Shown here piece after piece: positions 1-5,466 of a DNA stretch of 5,979 nucleotides. Where the stretch lies: assembly GCA_003230795.1 (NCBI GenBank), contig QIGM01000175.1:1-5979 (forward strand). The letters run 5' to 3'. The notes under the pieces were generated by a model. That model saw nothing but the letters and a program-made list of their open reading frames with translations, did not search any database and had not been told where the DNA came from. This DNA is from a bacterium. Lineage in GTDB: Bacteria; Bdellovibrionota_C; UBA2361; SZUA-149. The position numbers and the translations under genes were made by a program. The first letter of the stretch is position 1. Every line of letters starts with the position of its first letter.

Positions 1-103
1 CTTTGTCCGAGTGCCATGAAATGACGGATAATCGGGATAGAGGTTAGGCCCTCATGAGCCTAATCCTCCCACAACACCGAACAAGCGGGTCCGCACTCGG
101 CGT
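1..103 (-). mobile_element. Group II intron 3' end (domains V-VI), probable remnant
   Basis: Read on the minus strand, 103 to 74 folls into a domain V-like hairpin: a 7-bp lower stem (97-103 with 74-80) beginning ACGCCGA, two G-U wobbles, a two-base bulge (UU, 83-84) on the 3' side, then a short GCG/CGC upper stem with a GACC loop. Next comes a domain VI-like hairpin (about 70 to 31) with GGGA/UCCC at its base, a UUAGGC/GCCUAA upper stem and a bulge containing an A at position 38. That A is the eighth base from a 3' end ...CCCGAT at 31, which fits the group II rule of an intron ending in AY with the branch A 7-8 bases upstream. Bases 30 to 1 would be 3' exon. The upper stem is shorter than the classical 34-base domain V and the loop is not GNRA. 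No maturase reading frame or 5' intron end is visible at 104-415, so the element seems truncated. The assignment rests on fold and recalled resemblance, not on a covariance search. Confidence 0.5.
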
Positions 104-283
104 TTCAATTAGAGTAGTGAAAAGAAGTCCATAGTTCTCTAATAGAGATAAGCCCTAAAAGTGTAAGAGAGAGAGTTCCGGTGTTACTCGGGCTTCTCTT
201 CTATTGCGAATAGTTAATTACTTGCTCATAGAGCGAAGAGATCCTCCGTCGTGCTTGAACGCACCCTCCCTAGTAGTGGCCCA

Positions 284-311
284 TTGGCCCCAGCCGCTGA
301 AATAATATAGT
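284..311 (+). promoter_or_regulatory. Possible sigma-70 promoter for the flippase-like gene
   Basis: TTGGCC (284-289) and TATAGT (306-311) are separated by 16 bases and resemble a moderate -35/-10 pair facing the gene at 416. The -10 hexamer overlaps the inverted copy of the TGTGAKGACTATA motif, so a factor bound there could compete with RNA polymerase. Hexamers of this quality occur by chance, so the call is weak. Confidence 0.25.
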
Positions 312-318
312 CATCACA
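306..318 (-). promoter_or_regulatory. Copy A of 13-base motif TGTGAKGACTATA (inverted)
   Basis: The plus-strand sequence TATAGTCATCACA here is the exact 13-base reverse complement of 415-427, which covers the start codons of the following gene. It may be an operator half-site. If transcription starts upstream of it, it may instead be one arm of a long-range RNA helix that would hide the start codons. The repeat itself is directly visible; both functions are inference. Confidence 0.4.
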
Positions 319-410
319 ATTACACTGCAAAAATCGATCAGATTTTTTCTGCTCGACAGGCAAGAGCTAGCCATAGATGCTAGAAACAAATGTAAAGAAC
401 CAGTAAATCA

Positions 411-427
411 ATAGTGTGATGACTATA
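411..427 (+). promoter_or_regulatory. Copy B of the motif, over the flippase start codons
   Basis: ATAGT-GTGATG-ACTAT (411-426) is a 5-bp inverted repeat whose six-base loop consists exactly of the two candidate start codons, GTG (416) and ATG (419). The 17 bases at 411-427 match 1433-1449, before the next gene, at 16 positions. The 13 bases at 415-427 are also perfectly inverted at 306-318. A regulatory role, either protein binding or control of translation initiation, is plausible but untested. Confidence 0.45.
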
Positions 428-1405
428 CTCCGCAAGATTCCGATACGCCTTATCTCTAGCCTCCTGCTTCTATGCGTGGTGCTTGTGGTCGTTGATTTCG
501 GGAACCTTTGGACCGTCCTGACCCGGATGAGTCTGCCTGGTGCGATTGCGATATCGCTAATCTATACCTTTGGCCAGGTAGTCAGCGCCTTAAAATGGAT
601 GCTTTTTATACCGCCAAGTCTTTTCCCTAAACGTCGCTCTATGGTTTTGCGAGCATATTTTTTCGGTATGTTTGTTAACACCTTTGGTCTTGGCACTATC
701 GGTGGGGATATGACAAGAGCACTCTTACTTCGACCTAAAAAAGGTCAACGTGCCACGGCGATTGCTTCAGTGCTTGCAGATCGAGTTCATGGATTGCTCG
801 TTCTTTTGTCTATCGGAGTTATTGCCATTCTGTATGTGCGACCTGCTGTTCTAGAACCATACGTTCAAGCACTATCTTCTCCCTTGGTAGTACTGCTTGC
901 AGCCTTGGCCTTGCTACTAGGTGTCGGTGTCTTGCTTTGGCTAAAATCACGGCAGCGTTTGACCGAGAGTGTATTGGTGCAGAAGTTGAGAGACGTATTT
1001 GCGGCTCTTTCCTTGAAACCGACTTTGGTAATTAAGGCGACCTGCTTATCGGTCATCGTTCATTCCGCACAAATTCTCATGCATTTAGTTATCGCACGTG
1101 ATTTACACACGGGCTTATCGCTTGCGTTTCTTTTTGCAGTTGTGCCGCTGGTTAATATTGCGAGCTCCCTTCCTATTTCTGTCAACGGCATTGGGGTCAG
1201 AGAAGCTCTCTACCTTCTATTCCTTGTGCCTCAAGGAGTAAGTCCTGAAGTAGCCGTTGCGTTTGGTGCGATCTGGCTTGTGAGTGTCTCCTTAGTGAGC
1301 GCGCTTGGCGGCCTATTGCTACCTCCAGAGATTAAGCGTGAGCTGAAAGATTTCGATTGGGGAAGAGAAGACCTCGAACTAGCAGTAAGCACTCATGCAG
1401 GATAG
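416..1405 (+). CDS. LPG synthase/flippase-like integral membrane protein (UPF0104 type)
   Basis: This 329-residue hydrophobic protein has about eight predicted membrane helices and belongs to the lysylphosphatidylglycerol-synthase transmembrane (YbhN/UPF0104, 'flippase-like') family. Family hallmarks are the GTIGGDMTRALLL stretch (about 93-105), an SVLADRVHGL segment (118-127) and LPISVNGIGVREALYLL near the C-terminus (252-268). Family members lie in the inner membrane and are linked to translocation or modification of lipids or lipid-linked sugars. The substrate here cannot be told, and no C-terminal aminoacyl-transfer domain is present. Translation could begin at GTG 416 or, more likely, ATG 419. 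No convincing Shine-Dalgarno precedes them, and both codons lie in the loop of a small inverted repeat. The charged C-terminal tail (about 304-329) is probably cytoplasmic. The acyl-CoA dehydrogenase gene follows after 61 bases, so co-transcription is possible. Confidence 0.85.
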   Translation: MMTILRKIPIRLISSLLLLCVVLVVVDFGNLWTVLTRMSLPGAIAISLIYTFGQVVSALKWMLFIPPSLFPKRRSMVLRAYFFGMFVNTFGLGTIGGDMTRALLLRPKKGQRATAIASVLADRVHGLLVLLSIGVIAILYVRPAVLEPYVQALSSPLVVLLAALALLLGVGVLLWLKSRQRLTESVLVQKLRDVFAALSLKPTLVIKATCLSVIVHSAQILMHLVIARDLHTGLSLAFLFAVVPLVNIASSLPISVNGIGVREALYLLFLVPQGVSPEVAVAFGAIWLVSVSLVSALGGLLLPPEIKRELKDFDWGREDLELAVSTHAG

Positions 1406-1416
1406 AGTGCTGCAAT

Positions 1417-1430
1417 AGGAAACAGGAAAC
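1417..1430 (+). repeat. Perfect 7-base tandem repeat AGGAAAC x2
   Basis: AGGAAAC occurs twice back to back between the flippase-like gene stop and the next gene. It directly abuts the CTATAGT hairpin. Its complement, GTTTCCT, resembles the TTTCC core of the longer tandem repeats elsewhere in the window. Confidence 0.6.
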
Positions 1431-1450
1431 CTATAGTGTGAGGACTATAG
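1431..1450 (+). promoter_or_regulatory. Copy C of the motif, palindrome before the dehydrogenase gene
   Basis: CTATAGT-GTGAGG-ACTATAG is a perfect 7-bp inverted repeat around a six-base centre, immediately before the Shine-Dalgarno of the downstream gene. Bases 1433-1449 match copy B (411-427) at 16 of 17 positions. The symmetry and size suit either a dimeric repressor operator or an RNA hairpin just ahead of the ribosome-binding site. There is no T-run, so it is not an intrinsic terminator. Confidence 0.45.
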
Positions 1451-1466
1451 TAGAAAGGAGACTAAG

Positions 1467-2321
1467 ATGATTTCTAAAGTAGCAGTGATTGGAGCAGGTC
1501 AAATGGGAGGCGGAATTGCGCAAGTGTACGCAGCTTCGGGAATTCCTACCTATTTATATGACACGCGCGCTGAAGCGGTTAAGAAATCTATCGCGTTAAG
1601 CGAGAAGCTCCTTACGAAAGGAGTGGAGAAGGAAAAGATTAGCAAGGAAGATAAAACGAGAACCCTTGCTAACCTCATCCCCGTCACTGAATTATCAGCG
1701 CTTAAAGACGCAGACTTGGTAGTCGAAGCAATTCTAGAGCAGCTTGCACCCAAACAAGAACTTTTCTGTAAACTCGACGAGGTTTGTAGCGCTGACACGG
1801 TATTTGCGAGTAACACTTCTTCGATCTCTATCACGAAGTTGGCGGCAGCTACGAAGAACCCTGAGCGCGTTATCGGTTTGCATTTCATGAATCCCGTACC
1901 GGTGATGAAGCTGGTGGAGATCATACGAGGATTACAAACCTCTGATGCTGTATACGAGAGGTCTAAAGAGTCAGTGATCAAGCTTGGCAAAACCGCAGTG
2001 ACAGCACGACGCGATTATCCCGGCTTTATTGTGAACCGCATTCTTGTGCCAATGATCAACGAAGCGTTTTTTGTGCTGATGGAGGGAATCGCAAGTCCCG
2101 AAGAGATAGACGATGCCATGAGGCTGGGCACTAATCAGCCTATGGGGCCGCTCGCTTTGGCTGATTTCGTTGGTCTTGATACCTGTCTTGCGATTTGTCG
2201 CATTTTCCATAATGAACTAGGCGAAGACAAATACCGCCCTTGTCCTCTAATGGTGAAGTACGTTGAGGCTGGCTGGTTTGGGAAAAAGGTTGGACGAGGT
2301 GTCTACACCTATTTCCAATAG
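1467..2321 (+). CDS. hbd: 3-hydroxybutyryl-CoA dehydrogenase
   Basis: This 284-residue enzyme is essentially the family length (about 280). It oxidises or forms 3-hydroxyacyl-CoA with NAD(P), acting in the cytoplasm in butyrate/polyhydroxybutyrate-type or fatty-acid metabolism. The N-terminal Rossmann fold shows VIGAGQMGGGIA, with the dinucleotide-binding glycines at 9, 11 and 14. The catalytic elements follow: SNTSS (115-119, Ser118), GLHFMNP (137-143, His139), Glu151 in KLVEII, and Asn190 in PGFIVNR, which opens the helical C-terminal dimerisation domain. That domain continues to the usual GRGVYTY end. A strong ribosome-binding site (AAAGGAG, 1454-1460) lies six bases before ATG 1467 and fixes the start. 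The stop codon lies in the first unit of a degenerate tandem repeat. It differs from large FadB/FadJ proteins in lacking a hydratase domain. No thiolase, crotonase or acyl-CoA dehydrogenase gene is nearby, so the pathway direction cannot be assigned. Confidence 0.93.
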   Translation: MISKVAVIGAGQMGGGIAQVYAASGIPTYLYDTRAEAVKKSIALSEKLLTKGVEKEKISKEDKTRTLANLIPVTELSALKDADLVVEAILEQLAPKQELFCKLDEVCSADTVFASNTSSISITKLAAATKNPERVIGLHFMNPVPVMKLVEIIRGLQTSDAVYERSKESVIKLGKTAVTARRDYPGFIVNRILVPMINEAFFVLMEGIASPEEIDDAMRLGTNQPMGPLALADFVGLDTCLAICRIFHNELGEDKYRPCPLMVKYVEAGWFGKKVGRGVYTYFQ

Positions 2322-2368
2322 CCCCACTTCCTAATATGCCGTTTCCCAATACGCCCGTTTCCACTAGC
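2311..2368 (+). repeat. Degenerate 15-base tandem repeat across the hbd stop codon
   Basis: Four consecutive units of about 15 bases begin with a TTTCC-like core: TTTCCAATAGCCC, CTTCCTAATATGCC, TTTCCCAATACGCCC and TTTCCACTAGC. The consensus is about TTTCCNAATANGCC. The first unit supplies the hbd stop TAG (2319-2321) and the array ends just before the convergent lipoprotein gene. The degeneracy suggests an old tandem duplication. Confidence 0.6.
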
Positions 2369-2377
2369 AAGAGCTAG
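2364..2377. other. Small hairpin between convergent genes
   Basis: CTAGC-AAGA-GCTAG forms a 5-bp stem with a tetraloop between the ends of hbd and the lipoprotein gene, overlapping the latter's stop codon (2374-2376). It has no T-tract on either strand, so it is at best a weak transcription end signal. The 12 bases GCAAGAGCTAGC at 2367-2378 recur at 360-371, also beside a small CTAGC hairpin. Confidence 0.3.
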
Positions 2378-2964
2378 CTGCAAGACTCCTGTAGATCTAC
2401 TAGAGGGAAATCTACCGAAACACCTGCGGCTTGTGCGAAGCATGTGTTTTGGTATGTCACAGCATCGCAGCCGCAGACGGGGGCAGAATCTATGTCGCAC
2501 GACAAGCGAGGTGGATTGCAGAGGCCAAGGGCGTTATTCGCTCCACAGCTAAGATCTACAAAATTACAGAAAGAGCCGGGCTGGCAAGCCACTGCGCCAT
2601 TTGCTCCGCAGAGACTTTCTGGTGCTTGAGAAAGGACCTCGCAAGCAGCAAAGGCGAGAATAGACTGAGTATTCATCAGGGCGTCACAACCGTTTGAATA
2701 AGTTGTGCCGTCGCAGCCGCATACAGGCCGGACTTCTTGGGTGCAGTTGTCTGGGATTTCTTGGCAAATGCCGATTTCGCCCAAGATGCCGCAGGTGGTG
2801 TCTTGAAAGCGGCAATACTCGTTGGAGAAGCACTGTGAGTCATCAAATGAGCTGCAATTACGTAAATCTCCGTCCGTGTTCGAACCTTCAGAGCCTGAGC
2901 AGGCTGTGGCGCAGAGGAATAAAAAGACCAAGAAGAAGGTAAATAAGGGTTTCTGTAGGGGCAT
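2374..2964 (-). CDS. Lipoprotein with two Kazal-like Cys-rich modules
   Basis: This 196-residue exported protein starts MPLQKP, followed by a hydrophobic stretch (7-21) and an ATAC lipobox, so Cys22 is the likely lipidated residue. After a short Ser/Gly/Asp linker come two homologous modules (37-108 and 119-195) with ten cysteines each. Nine consecutive cysteines are identically spaced (gaps 8, 6, 7, 9, 7, 8, 2, 9); only the last gap differs (15 versus 20). Each module ends in a Kazal signature, CTQEVRPVCGCDGTTYSNGC (74-93) and PVCGCDAVTYQNTC (162-175). By alignment with ovomucoid-type inhibitors the P1 positions would be Gln76 and Ile158. Kazal domains classically inhibit serine proteases; whether this surface lipoprotein does so is unproven. 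It is convergent with hbd and divergent from djlA, with its own 188-base upstream region. Its ribosome-binding site is weak. Confidence 0.85.
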   Translation of the reverse strand: MPLQKPLFTFFLVFLFLCATACSGSEGSNTDGDLRNCSSFDDSQCFSNEYCRFQDTTCGILGEIGICQEIPDNCTQEVRPVCGCDGTTYSNGCDALMNTQSILAFAACEVLSQAPESLCGANGAVACQPGSFCNFVDLSCGANNALGLCNPPRLSCDIDSAPVCGCDAVTYQNTCFAQAAGVSVDFPLVDLQESCS

Positions 2965-3152
2965 AGCCAGGTTAGCTCTTGTTTAAAATCTGTAGTTTGA
3001 GCGACGACAACGACTCAACAAGCAATAACGCAAGGGGGAGGTACGAATACGCTTGTAGATAGAACGATTATTCTAAACAGCGAGATTCGTCAAATCACCG
3101 TTCTGAATTAAGTTTTGCGAATGAAATCGCCCAAATTGGAATGTAAATAGGA
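2965..3152. promoter_or_regulatory. Divergent intergenic region, lipoprotein / djlA
   Basis: These 188 bases separate two divergent genes and must carry promoters for both, yet I see no well-spaced consensus hexamer pair for either. Near the lipoprotein start the minus strand reads AACAAGAGCTAA, sharing CAAGAGCTA with 361-369 and 2368-2376. The djlA-proximal end carries a nine-codon open frame (3121-3150), described separately. Confidence 0.4.
3121..3150 (+). CDS. Possible nine-codon leader ORF before djlA
   Basis: ATG at 3121 opens MKSPKLECK and stops at TAG 3148-3150, two bases before the djlA ATG. The G of its TAG supplies part of the AGGA that abuts the djlA start. Terminating ribosomes could re-initiate on djlA, which would offset its poorly placed Shine-Dalgarno. 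No ribosome-binding site precedes the leader, and an ORF this short is easily fortuitous. Confidence 0.2.
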   Translation: MKSPKLECK

Positions 3153-3950
3153 ATGTTCGTCGGAAAAATTTTATTCGCGATGCTCGGTATGCACATCAGC
3201 GGTTTCATTGGGCAGAATCCCATTGGCGGTCTTATGTTTGGTGTGCTGATAGGTCACGTCGTTGATATTGTTCTGGCTGTCAAAATTGGCAAACTCAAAG
3301 CAAAGCGACATTACGAAAAAGTCACTCGGAAAGCCTTCAACGATCATTTTCTTTCCAGTCTTTTCCATATGCTCGGCATGCTCTGTGCTGCGGACGGAGC
3401 CATTGTTAAGTCTGAGATAAACGAGATTGAAAGCATTATAAAAGAACGTTTGAAGCTCTCGAAGGCAGATAGAAGACGGGCAATAAAATTCTTTAAGGCC
3501 GCTCGAAACTCTCGAGTCCCCTTTCAGACTAGCGCAGTGAAGTATGTTGAGCTGTATCAAGACCATCCCGAGATGCTCGAAGGAACCTTACAGTTACTCA
3601 TGAATGTTGCCTCAGCAGACGGCAAGATAAAAAATGAGGAGCGTCGCTTGTTGCGAGCTGCGGCGACGGTGTTTGGTATTGACGAAACTCGTTATGAGCA
3701 GTTGGGAAGCAATTTCCTCGACGTGGACGGCTTAGTCGGAGACATTGAAAAATCCTACGCCCTTCTCGGATGCGCGAAGGAAGCACCTGTTGCTGAAATT
3801 AAGAAGAGCTATAGGAAGCTCGTCGCGACCTACCATCCGGACAAGATCATGTCTAAAGACCTTCCCGAGGAGTTTATGCAGTTCGCTAACGATAAGATGA
3901 AAGATATTCAGGATGCTTACGAAATGGTAAAGTCCGATAAGGGATTCTAG
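3153..3950 (+). CDS. djlA: DjlA-type membrane-anchored DnaJ co-chaperone (TerB + J domain)
   Basis: This 265-residue protein has the DjlA layout and nearly the length of E. coli DjlA (271). An N-terminal Gly-rich membrane segment (about 3-43; GKILFAMLGMHISGF, LIGHVVDI) resembles E. coli's GKIIGVAV...GLLIGHMFD. A TerB-like helical domain follows (about 62-185) with paired acidic motifs CAADGAIVKSEINEIE (78-93) and ASADGKIKNEERRLL (153-167). A C-terminal J domain (about 200-265) carries HPD at 228-230 and the DjlA-like ending AYEMVKSDKGF. The J domain would stimulate DnaK ATPase at the inner membrane. The Gln/Gly-rich linker that separates TerB and J domains in enteric DjlA is almost absent. 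The start is supported by homology, since GK follows close after Met1 as in E. coli. However, AGGA (3149-3152) touches the ATG directly, which is unusual spacing, and the next ATGs (3180, 3189) would cut into the anchor. Confidence 0.9.
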   Translation: MFVGKILFAMLGMHISGFIGQNPIGGLMFGVLIGHVVDIVLAVKIGKLKAKRHYEKVTRKAFNDHFLSSLFHMLGMLCAADGAIVKSEINEIESIIKERLKLSKADRRRAIKFFKAARNSRVPFQTSAVKYVELYQDHPEMLEGTLQLLMNVASADGKIKNEERRLLRAAATVFGIDETRYEQLGSNFLDVDGLVGDIEKSYALLGCAKEAPVAEIKKSYRKLVATYHPDKIMSKDLPEEFMQFANDKMKDIQDAYEMVKSDKGF

Positions 3951-4045
3951 GGTAGATCCTCCCCTCACTCGCCAGGCACTATTAGACCGACGGCGAGAGA
4001 AGCGAGAGTACAGGACCAGCTGTCGCCTACTCAAAAAGAGTATTC
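3951..4045. other. Spacer between djlA and the small membrane-protein gene
   Basis: This 95-base spacer holds an inverted repeat CTCGCC (3968-3973) / GGCGAG (3992-3997) with an 18-base loop and no T-run, so it is not a clear terminator. Just before the next gene, ACTC-AAAAA-GAGT (4029-4041) forms a small stem whose right arm overlaps the likely Shine-Dalgarno (AAAGAG). No promoter stands out, and read-through from djlA is possible. Confidence 0.35.
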
Positions 4046-4399
4046 ATGACTGAATCGAAATCAGAGAAAGCAGATATATCGAGTAAGAAGGGCCCAGACC
4101 CTTCTTCGGACAAGCATCCGCAGTCTACGCTTGCGCCACCCCCTGATTCAGTAACTGACGAAGAGTTTGAAGAATTCGACGTAGAGAGTGAGCCCTACTT
4201 AGGTCCAGCCTGGGCGGTGGTGATGTTTGTGCTCTACCTCCTCAAAGAGGCTTTTCCTGCGGAACAGTACACAACGCTTTGGTGGTTTCAAATCTACATC
4301 ATCGTGTTGGTGATTGCGATTACTGTGTTCACGCTACTGAAGCGCCATCAGTACTACAAGCAAGAGAAGAAACGCGACGCTGACGATACGGCTTCCTAA
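4046..4399 (+). CDS. Small acidic-tailed membrane protein with two helices, unknown function
   Basis: I do not recognise a family. The 117-residue product has a long polar N-terminus (1-50) rich in Ser, Asp, Glu, Lys and Pro, including DEEFEEFDVESE (38-49), which is probably disordered. Two hydrophobic segments follow at about 51-67 (LGPAWAVVMFVLYLL) and 78-98 (WWFQIYIIVLVIAITVFTLL), then a basic tail (KRHQYYKQEKKR) that should be cytoplasmic. The likely topology is both ends inside, with a short outside loop PAEQYTT. ATG 4046 is preceded by AAAGAG at a usable seven-base distance. Position after djlA on the same strand suggests possible co-expression but does not define a role. The gene converges on fbp with only nine bases between the stop codons. 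Its TAA lies in the first unit of a perfect 13-base tandem repeat. Confidence 0.7.
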   Translation: MTESKSEKADISSKKGPDPSSDKHPQSTLAPPPDSVTDEEFEEFDVESEPYLGPAWAVVMFVLYLLKEAFPAEQYTTLWWFQIYIIVLVIAITVFTLLKRHQYYKQEKKRDADDTAS

Positions 4400-4420
4400 T
4401 CGCCACCCCTAATCGCCACC
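4395..4420. repeat. Perfect 13-base tandem duplication over two convergent stop codons
   Basis: CCTAATCGCCACC occurs twice with no gap (4395-4407, 4408-4420). The first unit contains the plus-strand TAA (4397-4399) of the small membrane-protein gene. The second contains the minus-strand TAG (4409-4411) of fbp and codes its last residues, GGD. Each CTAA provides a stop on both strands. The sequence CTTCCTAAT before and in unit one also occurs in the hbd-end repeat (2327-2335). Confidence 0.9.
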
Positions 4421-5458
4421 GTGTTCACGTATTGATTTCTCGACTTCCTCGACCATTTTCGTTGAACCAATGAACAATGGCGTGCGTGCGTGGATATCTG
4501 TTGGCACCAAGTCGGAAATGCTACTGTTTCCATTAGACGCTCGGCCACCGGAATTTTCAGCAAGAAACGCCATCGGCGCACACTCGTAGAGAAGTCTCAA
4601 CTTCCCGTTAGGATTTTTCTTGTCCCCTGGGTACATGAAGATACCGCCTTTAAGAACGGTGCGGTGGAAATCAGCAACAAGCGATCCTACGTATCTCGCC
4701 GAGTGGGTGTTTCCAGAGGCATGTTTGGATGGGTCTTTAAGCGTATCGACGTACTGCTTCACTCCCTCTGACCAGCCATGGTAGTTCCCCTCGTTGCAGC
4801 TATAGATGTTGCCGTCTTGAGGCATCTCCATTTGAGGATTGGTGAGAATAAACTCACCGATTGTTGGGTCTAGTGTGAAGCCGTGAGTGCCGTGTCCGGT
4901 TGAGTAGACAAACATCGTGCTTGAGCCGTAAATGGTATAGCCAGCGGCAACTTGGTTTTTCCCTGGCTGAAGAAAATCTGACGTGTCGTTTGGATCAACG
5001 TTCGAGCCATCGGAGATGCGCCGGTAAATGCCCCAGACTGTTCCAATAGAAACGTTGACGTCGATGTTGGAGGAACCATCAACTGGATCGAAAGCGATTA
5101 CATAATGAGAGGTTTCGGAACCTTTTTTAGCAGGCCAGAGTTCTTCCCTTTCTTCAGAGACCATCGACAAGAAGTAACCTGAGCGACCAAGTGTGCTGCT
5201 GAAAACCTTATCAGCATAGATGTCGAGCTTCGCCTGCTCTTCTCCCTGAACGTTGACTTCACCGGCAAGGCCCATCATGGACGCAAGCCCTGCTCTGTTA
5301 ACTCCTCGTGATACGATCTTGGTTGCGAGCGCGATACGAAGAATTACCGAAGAGAGATTGCCGGAAGCGCCGACCTGAAGTTCATTTTTTCGGATAAAAT
5401 CTGCTAGCGTTACTGTATTGGTAAATGTCCAGCTCGTATCAATTTCGGTGTTTTTCAT
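4409..5458 (-). CDS. fbp: Class I fructose-1,6-bisphosphatase
   Basis: This 349-residue enzyme hydrolyses fructose 1,6-bisphosphate to fructose 6-phosphate in gluconeogenesis, in the cytoplasm. It is slightly longer than E. coli Fbp (332). Metal-site motifs are present: SEEREE (101-106), DPVDGSSNID (124-133) and the family signature GKLRLLYECAPMAFLAE (285-301) with Glu292. Substrate-binding segments RYVGSLVADFHR (255-266) and KGGIFMYP (270-277) are also intact. ATG 5458 is preceded on the minus strand by AGGAAAGAGG, a good ribosome-binding site that comes partly from one unit of a 15-base tandem repeat. The gene follows the kinase after 27 bases on the same strand, so the two are probably co-transcribed. 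They are also in the same reading frame. Convergence with the small membrane-protein gene leaves nine bases between stops and no room for an independent terminator. Confidence 0.96.
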   Translation of the reverse strand: MKNTEIDTSWTFTNTVTLADFIRKNELQVGASGNLSSVILRIALATKIVSRGVNRAGLASMMGLAGEVNVQGEEQAKLDIYADKVFSSTLGRSGYFLSMVSEEREELWPAKKGSETSHYVIAFDPVDGSSNIDVNVSIGTVWGIYRRISDGSNVDPNDTSDFLQPGKNQVAAGYTIYGSSTMFVYSTGHGTHGFTLDPTIGEFILTNPQMEMPQDGNIYSCNEGNYHGWSEGVKQYVDTLKDPSKHASGNTHSARYVGSLVADFHRTVLKGGIFMYPGDKKNPNGKLRLLYECAPMAFLAENSGGRASNGNSSISDLVPTDIHARTPLFIGSTKMVEEVEKSIREHGGD

Positions 5459-5466
5459 TGCGCCTC

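Larger units (their letters stand above)
104..415. other. Non-coding stretch between intron end and first gene
   Basis: No reading frame of recognisable origin lies here on either strand, and minus-strand translation shows no reverse-transcriptase or maturase motif. The stretch contains several small hairpins: TCTCT/AGAGA at 136-148, CTATT/AATAG at 201-213 and CTAGC/GCTAG at 367-383. It also contains the first copy of a 13-base motif (306-318) described separately. The second half presumably carries the promoter and leader of the membrane-protein gene that starts at 416-419. Confidence 0.6.

Noticed and set aside
1550..1990. 146-codon minus-strand open frame within hbd
   Set aside because: It lies wholly antisense to a clearly conserved dehydrogenase, shows no domain motif and has no ribosome-binding site of note.
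2311..2368. Possible CRISPR array
   Set aside because: Units are about 15 bases, contiguous and degenerate, with no spacers and no cas genes nearby.
2431..2942. Plus-strand open frames opposite the lipoprotein gene
   Set aside because: They are antisense to a protein with a clean lipobox and regular cysteine modules, so the minus-strand frame is the real one.
360..2982. CAAGAGCTA recurring at 361-369, 2368-2376 and, inverted, near 2974-2982 as a regulatory element
   Set aside because: The shared core is only nine bases, positions relative to genes are inconsistent, and one copy lies between convergent gene ends, so chance is a fair explanation.
3171..3566. 131-codon minus-strand open frame within djlA
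   Set aside because: It is antisense to the conserved TerB and membrane-anchor coding region and its translation resembles no family.
3968..3997. CTCGCC/GGCGAG inverted repeat as a terminator of djlA
   Set aside because: The loop is 18 bases and no T-run follows on either strand, so intrinsic termination is not supported.
3732..4034. Minus-strand 100-codon frame across the djlA end and spacer
   Set aside because: Most of it is antisense to the J domain, and the composition (Arg/Ser-rich) looks like a frame shadow.
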